From Ferrovibrio sp035304305 (GTDB lineage: Bacteria; Pseudomonadota; Alphaproteobacteria; Ferrovibrionales; Ferrovibrionaceae), in assembly GCF_035304305.1 (NCBI RefSeq), contig NZ_DATGQG010000114.1, positions 1-30,371 on the forward strand: DNA of 30,371 bases. The letters are read 5' to 3'. The notes beneath the pieces are model-generated. The model searched no databases, was not told where the DNA came from, and was given only the letters and a program-made list of their open reading frames with translations. The stretch's first letter is position 1. Each line of letters starts with the position of its first letter. Position numbers and translations under genes: made by a program. Of this stretch, positions 9,088 to 18,292 are shown one piece after another.

Positions 9088-9713
9088 AGCGGTTCGCCCA
9101 GACACTGCTGATCCTGCCGTTTCTGGCGGCGCCGGCGCTGGCCGCCGACGAAGACGCGCGCTGGTCTCCGATCGATCCCGACAGCCGCAAGGTGGAGTGG
9201 GCAGCCGAGCATCTGGCGGCCACGCCCCATCTGGCGGAAGGGTTCAGCGGACCGCTGGGCTACCGGGTCGAGCGCTATTTCTGGCGCGCGCAGCAGCCGG
9301 GCGGCGCTTTTGCCATCGTCGTGCTGCGCGACCTGCGCGGCGATGATCACTACCTGAGCGGCCCGATCGATCTCATGAAATTCGCCGGCACCATCCTGAA
9401 GGGGCTGGAGGCGCCGAGCCCCCAGGCGCTCGAGCCCGAGGCACACAACACGCCGACCGCCAGCGGCATGGCCGTGGCGCGGCGTTTCGAGCTGGGCGCC
9501 CGGCAGTGCGTGGCGACCGGCCTGTATGCCGGCCCGGACGGCAGGGGCAGCTCGAAGGACGTGCCGCTTTCGGAGGGGCCCCTGCGCCTGGATGGCGTCT
9601 ACTGTGCCGCGGCCGGCGAGAAGATGACGCCGGAACGCGCTGTGGCGACGGTCGCGACGCTGCGGATCGGCGAGCCGGAAAAGCCGTCAACCGCCGACCG
9701 TCCGAACAAGTGA
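9084..9713 (+). CDS. Exported hypothetical protein
   Basis: It starts with GTG in a GTGA overlap with the liuA stop, so it is very likely translated with it. A clear signal peptide is present: basic MKRF, a hydrophobic stretch to about residue 17, then APALA before AADED. The mature protein should be periplasmic, about 190 residues, with two cysteines (in ARQCVATG and GVYCAAAG) that could form a disulfide. I recognise no family. Its place between two acyl-CoA dehydrogenases suggests co-regulation with acid catabolism but does not define a function. It ends 29 bases before the next gene. Confidence 0.75.
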   Translation: MKRFAQTLLILPFLAAPALAADEDARWSPIDPDSRKVEWAAEHLAATPHLAEGFSGPLGYRVERYFWRAQQPGGAFAIVVLRDLRGDDHYLSGPIDLMKFAGTILKGLEAPSPQALEPEAHNTPTASGMAVARRFELGARQCVATGLYAGPDGRGSSKDVPLSEGPLRLDGVYCAAAGEKMTPERAVATVATLRIGEPEKPSTADRPNK

Positions 9714-9742
9714 CAGCTCCAGTAACCCGGGAAGGACATGCC

Positions 9743-10876
9743 ATGCTGACCGAAGAGCAGCAGATGATCCGCGACATGGCCCGCGATTTCGCCCGTGAGC
9801 GTCTGGCGCCAGGCGCGGCGGAACGCGACCGCAGCGGTCAGCCGCCGCTGGACCTGCTGCGAGAGATGGGCCGGCTCGGCCTGATGGGCATGGGTGTGCC
9901 GGAGGAATGGGACGGCGCGGGCGCCGATTTCGTCGCCTATGTGCTGGCGCTGGAGGAGATCGCCGCCGGTGACGGCGCGGTCAGCACCATCATGTCGGTC
10001 AACAATTCCCCGGTCTGTGCGGCGCTGCTGCGCTACGGCAGCCAGGAGCAGAAGGAGCGTTACCTGAAGCCGCTGGCGCGCGGCGAATGGATCGGGGCCT
10101 TCTGCCTGACCGAGCCGCAGGCCGGCTCGGATGCCTCGGCGCTGAGGACGCGGGCGCGGCGCGATGGCGACAAATGGGTCATCAACGGCGTGAAGCAGTT
10201 CATCACCTCGGGCTCGATCGCCAGGGTGGCGCTGGTTTTCGCGGTCACCGACCCCGGGCAGGGCAAGCGGGGCATCTCCTGTTTCGTCGTGCCGACCGAC
10301 ACACCCGGCTACAAGGTCGCCAGCGTGGAGAGCAAGCTGGGCCAGCATTGCTCGGATACCTGCCAGATCGTCTTCGACGATCTGGTGGTCGGCGACGACG
10401 TCCTGCTGGGTGAGGAGGGAGAGGGTTACCGCATCGCGCTGGCCAATCTCGAATCCGGCCGCATCGGCATCGGCGCCCAGGCGGTCGGCATGGCCCGGGC
10501 GGCCTTTGAGGCGGCGCTGGCCTATGCCGGCGAGCGGCAGGCCTTCGGCACGGCCATCATCAACCATCAGGCCGTCGCCTTCCGGCTGGCTGACATGGCT
10601 ACCCGCATCGAGGCCGGCCGGCAGATGGTGCTGAACGCCGCGCGACTGAAGGATGCCGGCCGTCCCTGTCTGAAAGAGGCCAGCATGGCCAAACTGTTTG
10701 CGTCGGAAATGGCCGAACGCGTATGCTCGGACGCCATCCAGATTCATGGCGGCTACGGTTATCTCGCCGACTTTCCGGTCGAGCGCATCTATCGCGATGT
10801 CCGGGTCTGCCAGATTTACGAGGGCACCAGCGACGTCCAGCGGCTGGTGATCAGCCGCGCTTTGACCGGCTCCTGA
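9743..10876 (+). CDS. Short-chain-type acyl-CoA dehydrogenase
   Basis: A 377-residue FAD enzyme for alpha,beta-desaturation of an acyl-CoA. Motifs are FCLTEPQAGSDASALRT and KQFITSGSIARVAL. The catalytic glutamate is in the SCAD/MCAD position, at residue 360 in IYEGTSDVQRLVIS. SGRIGIGAQAVGMA replaces the YER motif of isovaleryl-CoA dehydrogenase. It is therefore a different specificity class from its neighbour liuA; a short straight or branched acyl-CoA such as butyryl, isobutyryl or 2-methylbutyryl is likely. The ATG at 9743 has GGGAAGG nearby. The ATG at 9738 is out of frame. Confidence 0.92.
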   Translation: MLTEEQQMIRDMARDFARERLAPGAAERDRSGQPPLDLLREMGRLGLMGMGVPEEWDGAGADFVAYVLALEEIAAGDGAVSTIMSVNNSPVCAALLRYGSQEQKERYLKPLARGEWIGAFCLTEPQAGSDASALRTRARRDGDKWVINGVKQFITSGSIARVALVFAVTDPGQGKRGISCFVVPTDTPGYKVASVESKLGQHCSDTCQIVFDDLVVGDDVLLGEEGEGYRIALANLESGRIGIGAQAVGMARAAFEAALAYAGERQAFGTAIINHQAVAFRLADMATRIEAGRQMVLNAARLKDAGRPCLKEASMAKLFASEMAERVCSDAIQIHGGYGYLADFPVERIYRDVRVCQIYEGTSDVQRLVISRALTGS

Positions 10877-10885
10877 CAGGAGCCG
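10867..10885. other. Intercistronic hairpin with the stop codon in its loop
   Basis: A perfect seven-base stem, CGGCTCC (10867-10873) and GGAGCCG (10879-10885), encloses TGACA, which includes the acyl-CoA dehydrogenase stop codon. There is no following T-run, so it is not an obvious terminator. It could stabilise mRNA or modulate translation of the antiporter. Confidence 0.4.
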
Positions 10886-10904
10886 CACCGACGGGGGAGA
10901 CCGT

Positions 10905-12689
10905 GTGAACCAGGGCAATGAGATCGTCTTCATTGCATCTCTGTTGGTCCTGGTCAGCATCTTTGCCGGCTCGGCGTCGAGCCGTTTCGGCGTTCCCTTC
11001 CTGCTGGTGTTCCTCGGTCTTGGCCTGCTGGCCGGGGAAAGCGGGCCGGGCGGGATCGTCTTCAACGACTACCAGCTCACCTACACGATCGGCTCCGCGG
11101 CGCTCGGCATCATCCTCTTTGACGGCGGGTTGAGGACCAATTTTGCTACCGTGCGGCTGGTGGCCGGGCCGGCCTTCGTCCTTGCCACCGCCGGCGTGGT
11201 CGGCACCGCCGCCCTGCTGGGCGTCGCGGCGCATTTCGCGCTGGGCCTGGGCCTGCTGGAATCCTTCCTCGTCGGCGCCATCGTCGGCTCGACCGACGCG
11301 GCCGTCGTCTTCTTCCTGCTCAACATGAAGGGCATGGCGCTGCAGAAGCGGGTCAGCGGCACGCTGGAGGTGGAGTCCAGCATCAACGACCCGATGGCCA
11401 TCTTCCTGACCCTGGCCTGCGTGGAACTGATCCGGCTCGGCCATCCGCCGGAGACGCTCGAACTGATCGGGCTCTTTCTGGCGCAGATGGTCGGCGGCCT
11501 CGTGGTCGGGGTGGTCGGCGGCTTCCTGCTGGTGGCTTTGTTCAACCGCGTACCGGTGGCGGGCGGTCTGTATCCCATCGTGGCCATGGCGGCGGCGCTG
11601 CTGATCTTCTCCGGCGCCAATTTCATCAACGCCTCGGGGTTCGTGGGCGTCTATGTCGCGGGACTGGTGCTGGGCAACCGGCGGCATCGCGGCGCCCAGG
11701 TGATCCTGCGCTTCTATGACGGGCTGAGCTGGCTGAGCCAGATCGTCATGTTCCTCCTGCTCGGGCTGCTCATGACCCCCGAAGCGATGACGCCCTATGC
11801 GATGGGCGGCGGCATTGTCGCGTTTGCCCTCATCCTTATCGCCCGCCCGCTGACCGTGGTGGCCTGCCTGCTGCCGTTCCGCTACACGTGGCGCGAGATC
11901 GGCTTCATCTCATGGATCGGCCTGCGGGGCGGCGTGCCGATCTTCCTCGCCACCATCCCGGTGCTGGCAGAGCTTCCCAATGCCGAGCTCTATGTCACCA
12001 CCGCCTTCTGCTGCGTGCTGGCCTCGCTGACCGTGCAGGGCTGGACCATCGGTCCCGTGGCGCGCTTTTTCGGCCTGGAGCTGCCGCCGCGACCCGAGGC
12101 GGCGACGCGTACCGATATCGACTTCTCGGGCGCCACACTGGATCGCGACATTGCCAGCTACCGCGTCGAGAAGGAGGCGCCGGCGCTGGGCTACCGGTTC
12201 GCCGAGCTGCCTCTGCCGCGACGCTGCCGCATCATGGCGGTGATTCGGGAGGGGGCGCTGGTCGACCGCACCAGGATCGAGAAACTGGAAGCCGGCGATC
12301 ATCTGCTGGTCCTGGCGCCGCCGGAACAGTTCTTCCCGCTCGACCGGCTGTTCTCCGCCCGCAGGGAATCGGAACGCCGCCGCCGGAAGCGCGAGCGCGG
12401 AGAGGAGGTTTTCGGCGAATTCGTGCTGTCCGGCGATACGCTGATGGGCGAAGTGGCCGTACTCTACGGCCTTCCGGTCGAGGAGAAGGATCGCAACGAG
12501 CCGATCGGCGTCTATATGCGTCGCCGGCTGCGGCTCCGTGCCGTGGTGGGCGACCGTCTGCGCCACGGGCCGGTGGAACTGGTGGTGCGCGAGGTGCGCG
12601 ACGAGCGGATCACGTCCGTCGGTATCGAACTGGAGCCGGAGGAACACCCCTTGCTGGGCGGCATTCGTCGCGCTTTCGGATTCGAATAG
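10905..12689 (+). CDS. CPA1-family potassium/proton (NhaP2/CvrA-like) antiporter
   Basis: An inner-membrane cation/proton exchanger of 594 residues. Residues about 8-385 hold roughly twelve hydrophobic segments with family motifs: ILFDGGLRT (about 69), GAIVGSTDAAVVFFLL with the ion-binding Asp, and ESSINDPMAIFLTL with the second conserved Asp. Residues about 405-475 resemble a TrkA-C/RCK-C domain (EKLEAGDHLLVLAPPEQ), followed by a highly basic linker, RRRRKRERGEE. The end (about 495-580) resembles the CorC/HlyC transporter-associated domain. This order is that of NhaP2/CvrA, described as a K+/H+ antiporter of cell-volume control. The start is GTG with GGGGGAGA upstream. It may offset acid or cation load during acid catabolism, but that link is inferred. 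Confidence 0.92.
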   Translation: MNQGNEIVFIASLLVLVSIFAGSASSRFGVPFLLVFLGLGLLAGESGPGGIVFNDYQLTYTIGSAALGIILFDGGLRTNFATVRLVAGPAFVLATAGVVGTAALLGVAAHFALGLGLLESFLVGAIVGSTDAAVVFFLLNMKGMALQKRVSGTLEVESSINDPMAIFLTLACVELIRLGHPPETLELIGLFLAQMVGGLVVGVVGGFLLVALFNRVPVAGGLYPIVAMAAALLIFSGANFINASGFVGVYVAGLVLGNRRHRGAQVILRFYDGLSWLSQIVMFLLLGLLMTPEAMTPYAMGGGIVAFALILIARPLTVVACLLPFRYTWREIGFISWIGLRGGVPIFLATIPVLAELPNAELYVTTAFCCVLASLTVQGWTIGPVARFFGLELPPRPEAATRTDIDFSGATLDRDIASYRVEKEAPALGYRFAELPLPRRCRIMAVIREGALVDRTRIEKLEAGDHLLVLAPPEQFFPLDRLFSARRESERRRRKRERGEEVFGEFVLSGDTLMGEVAVLYGLPVEEKDRNEPIGVYMRRRLRLRAVVGDRLRHGPVELVVREVRDERITSVGIELEPEEHPLLGGIRRAFGFE

Positions 12690-12732
12690 GATAAGCAATA
12701 ACTGAACAGGTAAAAAGAAGGAGGAGACGCAT

Positions 12733-13338
12733 ATGCCTGCCCCGCTGGAATTCTATTTCGATTTTTCCTCGCCCTACGGCTATGTCGCCGCCATGCGCAT
12801 CGACCAGATCGCAGCGAAGCACGGCCGCGGCGTGGAGTGGAAGCCGATGCTGCTCGGCGCCGTCTTCAAGGTTGCCGGCTCGCAGCCGCTGACTGAGTAT
12901 CCGCTGAAGGGGGAGTATTCGAAGAAGGATTTCGCCCGCTCGGCGCGCGAGCATAACATCCCCTTCAACATGCCGTCGAAATTTCCGCTGCCGACCCAGG
13001 CGGCGGCCCGCGGCGTCTACTGGTTGCAGCAGAACGCACCCGACAAGGCGGTACTGTTCATCAAGGCGGTCTATACGGCCTTCTTCGTCGAAGACAAGGA
13101 CATCTCCGCCCCCGATCTGATCGGCGATATCGCAGCCGGTCTGGGCGTCGACCGCGCGGCCTTCATGCAGGGCATCGAGTCGGCCGAGATCAAGGCCAGG
13201 CTGCGCGAGGCCACGGAAGATGCGATCCACAAGCGCGGCGTTTTCGGCTCGCCCTTCACCTTCGTGGACGGCGAGGGATTCTGGGGCGCCGATCGCCTCG
13301 ACATGATCGACCGCTGGCTGACGCGCGGCGGCTGGTGA
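12733..13338 (+). CDS. 2-hydroxychromene-2-carboxylate isomerase-like DsbA-family protein (copy 1)
   Basis: A 201-residue kappa-class GST/DsbA-fold protein. It begins EFYFDFSSPYGYVA, where Ser13 occupies the glutathione-activating serine position (DFxSP) of NahD-type isomerases. It ends with GVFGSPFTFVDGEGFWGADR, the family's cis-proline and C-terminal signature. Characterised members isomerise a chromene carboxylate in naphthalene degradation using glutathione. No naphthalene genes are present, so a general glutathione-dependent isomerase or transferase role is more likely. A strong GGAGGAG precedes the ATG. It is followed 43 bases later by a paralogue. Confidence 0.9.
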   Translation: MPAPLEFYFDFSSPYGYVAAMRIDQIAAKHGRGVEWKPMLLGAVFKVAGSQPLTEYPLKGEYSKKDFARSAREHNIPFNMPSKFPLPTQAAARGVYWLQQNAPDKAVLFIKAVYTAFFVEDKDISAPDLIGDIAAGLGVDRAAFMQGIESAEIKARLREATEDAIHKRGVFGSPFTFVDGEGFWGADRLDMIDRWLTRGGW

Positions 13339-13381
13339 TCGCAGACTTCGGCAACGACAAATAAAAAAAAGGACGTCTCCC

Positions 13382-13981
13382 ATGGCCAATCCGATCGTCT
13401 TCTACTGGGATTTCCCTTCGCCTTACGCCTATATCGGCGCGAACCTCATCGAGCCGGTGGCGCAGAAGCACGGCCGCGAAGTCGACTGGCGGCCGATCTC
13501 GCTGGGGCACCTCTGGAAGGCCATTCCCGACCGCGCGCCGATACCGAAGGACAAGATGGCGCATATGATGCGCGACTGGACCCGCTCGGCAAAATTCGCC
13601 GGGCTGCCGATCGTGACCACGCCTGAACCGTTTCCGACCGACGCCAAGCTGCCGCGGCTGCTGTTCTATCGCCTGAAGGCGCAGGACAAGGCGAAGGCCG
13701 TTGCCTTCGCCAAGGCGGCGTTCCGGCAATACTGGGGCGAGGGCAGGGACATTGCCAGGCCGGAGCATCTCGCCGGCCTCGTGACGGCGCTGGGCATTCC
13801 CGAAAGCGAGATCGCCGCTGCCGCCGAGGATGCGGCCGCCCGGCAGCAGGTGCTGGATGCCACCGCCGAGGCGGTGCAGGCCAAGGCCTTCGGCACGCCA
13901 ACCTTCATCGTCGACGGCGAGATGTTCTGGGGTTCGGACCGCATCGATCATATCGACCGCTGGCTGACCGCTCCGGTCTGA
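13382..13981 (+). CDS. 2-hydroxychromene-2-carboxylate isomerase-like DsbA-family protein (copy 2)
   Basis: A 199-residue paralogue of the preceding gene. IVFYWDFPSPYAYIGA has Ser13 at the same active position, and AFGTPTFIVDGEMFWGSDRI matches the C-terminal signature. The two copies share the fold and both ends but differ widely between them, so the duplication is old or they were acquired separately. AAGGA lies nine bases before the ATG. Possible functions are sequential glutathione-dependent steps on one substrate or a heterodimer; neither is proven. It ends seven bases before the EamA gene. Confidence 0.9.
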   Translation: MANPIVFYWDFPSPYAYIGANLIEPVAQKHGREVDWRPISLGHLWKAIPDRAPIPKDKMAHMMRDWTRSAKFAGLPIVTTPEPFPTDAKLPRLLFYRLKAQDKAKAVAFAKAAFRQYWGEGRDIARPEHLAGLVTALGIPESEIAAAAEDAAARQQVLDATAEAVQAKAFGTPTFIVDGEMFWGSDRIDHIDRWLTAPV

Positions 13982-13987
13982 GCGGTC

Positions 13988-14938
13988 ATGAACCCTCAAC
14001 CCGCGGGCGGCAGTCTGCTCGCGTCAACCGGACTCATCGCCACAGCCCTGTTATGGGGCGCGATGATCCCGATGACCTATGCGCTGGCCACCCGACATCT
14101 GGACCCGTATTTCGTGTCGGCGATCCGGTATCTGATTCCGGCACCACTGCTGTTCGGTCTGGCGCTCGCCTATGACCGTCGGTCGCCCTTCGCGGCGCCG
14201 GTGCCCTGGGGGCGGGTCTTCCCGCTGGGCTTCGGGATGGCGCTGTTCTCGATCTGCTACACGGTCGGCGTCATGCTGTCCGACCCCGTGCGGGCCGCCA
14301 TCGTGATGAGCTGCAGCCCGCTGGTGGCCGCCTTGCTGTCGAAGCTGCTGCTGCGCGCGCCGCTGGCGCGGGGTTTCTGGCCGGCGGCCATCGCGGCCAT
14401 AATCGGGGCCAGCCTCGTGGCGATGGACGCCGTCCGCGGCCGTGCTGCCGTGTCGGGAGAGATTCCCTATTTCGGCGAGGCGCTGCTCGTGCTCGCGATG
14501 GTGAGCTGGAGCTGGTACTCGATCCGCGCCCAGAGCTGGCTCGGTTCACTGGGGTGGAGCCAGATGCGCGTGACGTTCCTCACGTCTCTGGCAGGTGGCC
14601 TGCTGATCTGCAGCCTGTTTCTGCTGTTGGCCGTTTTGCAGCCGCAGCGCCTGCCCGCTGCCATGCCGTCGTCAGCCGCGCTCGGCATGCTCGCCTGGGT
14701 CGGCATCGGCGGTGCGGGAATTGCAATCGTGCTGTGGAATTACGGCGTCAGCCATGTCGGCGTGCCGGTGGCGACACTCTATACCAGCCTGGCGCCGGTC
14801 TTCGCCGTTCTGGTCGCGGCAGTATTCTTCGACGCCGGCGTGACGCTGCAGCAGGTCGCCGGCGGGATTCTCATCCTCGCCGGCGTGCTGCGCATGCAGT
14901 GGCTGCAGGTGAAGACGGTGCGTCAGAAAATCGTGTAG
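13988..14938 (+). CDS. EamA/DMT-superfamily transporter
   Basis: This 316-residue inner-membrane protein has about ten hydrophobic segments arranged as two EamA repeats. Marker stretches are IATALLWGAMIPMTYALA near the N-terminus and GVPVATLYTSLAPVFAVLVA near the end of the second repeat. Family members export amino acids, metabolites or drugs. The substrate cannot be read from sequence. It follows copy 2 of the isomerase-like genes closely, and its last 16 bases overlap the convergent SDR gene, so the two transcripts may interfere. The ribosome site is weak. Confidence 0.9.
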   Translation: MNPQPAGGSLLASTGLIATALLWGAMIPMTYALATRHLDPYFVSAIRYLIPAPLLFGLALAYDRRSPFAAPVPWGRVFPLGFGMALFSICYTVGVMLSDPVRAAIVMSCSPLVAALLSKLLLRAPLARGFWPAAIAAIIGASLVAMDAVRGRAAVSGEIPYFGEALLVLAMVSWSWYSIRAQSWLGSLGWSQMRVTFLTSLAGGLLICSLFLLLAVLQPQRLPAAMPSSAALGMLAWVGIGGAGIAIVLWNYGVSHVGVPVATLYTSLAPVFAVLVAAVFFDAGVTLQQVAGGILILAGVLRMQWLQVKTVRQKIV

Positions 14939-15708
14939 GCGCCGTCGATCACGATGGAATCGCCGGTGTGGTACTGGCTGGCATCGCTCATCAGGTAGAC
15001 CGCGATGCCGGCAAAATCCTGCCGCTGGCCCCAGCGGCGCACCGGAATGCGCGGCAGTACGTTGCCGGCGAATTTCGGATCCGCCACGCCGGCCGCCGTC
15101 ATCTCGGTCTCGATCCAGCCTGGCAGGATGGAATTCGCGGTGACGCCGTAACGGGCCATGCTTACCGCCATGGCGCGGATCATCGCCAGCATGGCGCCTT
15201 TGCTGGCGCCGTAGGATTCCGCCCGCGCCGCGCCATGGATGCCGGCGGTGCTTGCCATGCCCACGAGCCGGCCGCCCGACTTGTCGCCGTTCTTCGAGCG
15301 CTCGACCATATGCGCTGCGGCGGCGCGGAGCGTGAAGAAGGCGCCATCGAGATTGACCGACATGACGCGGCGCCATTCGGCCGTGCTCAGTTCGTGGAAA
15401 GCCGCCCGCGCCTGGCTGACGCCCGCATTGGCGAAACAGCCGTCGATCCGGCCCATGGCCTTCACCGCCTCGGCGAAGGCGGCATTGACCTGCGTTTCGT
15501 CGGAAACGTCCACCTTCTGGACCAGCACACGTTTGCCGAAAGCCTTCAGCGCCGTTTCGGCGGCCGTGTTCTTGGCGGGGTTGCTGCCCCAGATCACGAG
15601 ATCGCAGCCGGCTGCCGCCAGGCCTTCCGCCATGCCCAGACCGATGCCGCCGTTGCCGCCGGTGATCAGGGCAACCTTGCCGCTCAGGTCGAACGGATTG
15701 CGGGCCAT
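14923..15708 (-). CDS. Short-chain dehydrogenase/reductase (SDR)
   Basis: A classical SDR of 261 residues. The nucleotide-binding motif TGGNGGIG is at 17-23, NAG at 94-96 and the catalytic Ser at 153. YGASK has Tyr166 and Lys170. The C-terminus DSIVIDGAYTIF is typical of the FabG-like group. It oxidises or reduces a hydroxyl/ketone with NAD(P)H; the substrate is unknown. GGAGGAAAC lies directly before the ATG. It is divergent from liuB, sharing a 159-base gap, and convergent with the EamA gene with a 16-base overlap. Confidence 0.92.
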   Translation of the reverse strand: MARNPFDLSGKVALITGGNGGIGLGMAEGLAAAGCDLVIWGSNPAKNTAAETALKAFGKRVLVQKVDVSDETQVNAAFAEAVKAMGRIDGCFANAGVSQARAAFHELSTAEWRRVMSVNLDGAFFTLRAAAAHMVERSKNGDKSGGRLVGMASTAGIHGAARAESYGASKGAMLAMIRAMAVSMARYGVTANSILPGWIETEMTAAGVADPKFAGNVLPRIPVRRWGQRQDFAGIAVYLMSDASQYHTGDSIVIDGAYTIF

Positions 15709-15724
15709 GTTTCCTCCATAGATT

Positions 15725-15742
15725 TTGCCGATATTGCCGATA
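15725..15742. repeat. Tandem 9-base repeat in the SDR/liuB intergenic region
   Basis: TTGCCGATA occurs twice without a gap (15725-15733 and 15734-15742), 17 bases before the SDR start. It may be a direct-repeat operator for the divergent SDR/liuB pair, or a chance duplication. Confidence 0.5.
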
Positions 15743-15867
15743 GCAGGTGGAAATTAGCAGGGGATCGCGCGGCCTGCACCCTTTTGCGGGCAGGGGCCTT
15801 GCGGCAGGGGGAAGCGGCTGGCATCTTCAGCCTGATCCAGCCCGAGAACCAGAAGCAGACGCCCCGC

Positions 15868-17471
<1,604 letters not shown>

Positions 17472-17475
<4 letters not shown>

Positions 17476-18278
17476 CGGACATGAGCGGAGCAGCAGACAT
17501 CGTTCTTTTCGAGACGGACGCACGGGGCGTTGCCACGATCACCCTGAACCGGCCGCATATCCACAACGCCTTCAACGACGATGTCGTGCAGCGGCTTTCG
17601 GCGATCTGGAAGGACATTGCCGGTCGCGCGGATGTGCGCGTCGTGGTGCTGAAGGGAGCAGGCAGGAGCTTCTCCGCCGGCGGCGATCTGGACTGGATGC
17701 GGAAGTCGGGGCAGGCGACGCCGGAGCAGAACCGGGCCAGCACGATGGCCATGGCGCGGATGCTCAGGAGCCTGAACGACCTGCCGCAGGCGACGCTCGC
17801 GCTGGTGCACGGCAACTGCATGGCCGGCGGTACCGGCCTTGCCTCGGCCGCCGACATCGTCGTCGCCACGCAGGATGCGAAATTTGCCCTGACGGAAGTC
17901 CGTCTCGGGCTGACGCCGGCGACCATCTCGCCCTATGTGGTGGCTGCCATCGGCGCGCGGCAGGCGCGCCGCTATTTCCTCACCGGCGAGCGCTTCGACG
18001 CCGCGGAAGCCTGCCGCATCGGCCTGGTGCATGAAGTGGTGGCTGATGCCGGCGCGCTGGAAACCCGCGGTGCCGAAGTGATTGCGGCCCTGCTGCAGGG
18101 TGCGCCGGGCGCCATCCGTGATTCCAAGATCCTGGTCGAGCGCGTGGCGCGGGCCCGGGTGGACGAGGAACTGATGGCCTTCACCGCGCAGAACATTGCC
18201 GACCGGCGCGCCAGCCCGGAGGGGCAGGAGGGGCTTGCCGCCTTCTTCGACAAGCGCAAGCCGAACTGGGCCAGCTGA
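17472..18278 (+). CDS. liuC: Methylglutaconyl-CoA hydratase (enoyl-CoA hydratase family)
   Basis: It hydrates 3-methylglutaconyl-CoA to HMG-CoA. The crotonase oxyanion-hole segments are GRSFSAGGDLDWMR and NCMAGGTGLASAADIV. The single acid residue is in LTEVRLGLTPATISPYVV, the pattern I know from bacterial LiuC. The first of the two glutamates of classical hydratases is replaced by Gly, as is usual for this branch. The 268-residue reading uses GTG at 17472 overlapping the liuB stop; ATG at 17481 is an equally acceptable start. It lies between the two carboxylase subunits, which supports the specific assignment over a general enoyl-CoA hydratase. Confidence 0.93.
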
Positions 18279-18292
18279 GCCGGAGGCGCCAC

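Noticed and set aside
12733..13981. A naphthalene-type aromatic degradation cluster
   Set aside because: Only the isomerase-like genes are present; no dioxygenase, aldolase or ferredoxin of that pathway is visible.
14554..15867. A large N-terminal extension of liuB reading through the SDR region
   Set aside because: The upstream frame overlaps the EamA and SDR genes, has no domain, and family members start at the ATG at 15868.
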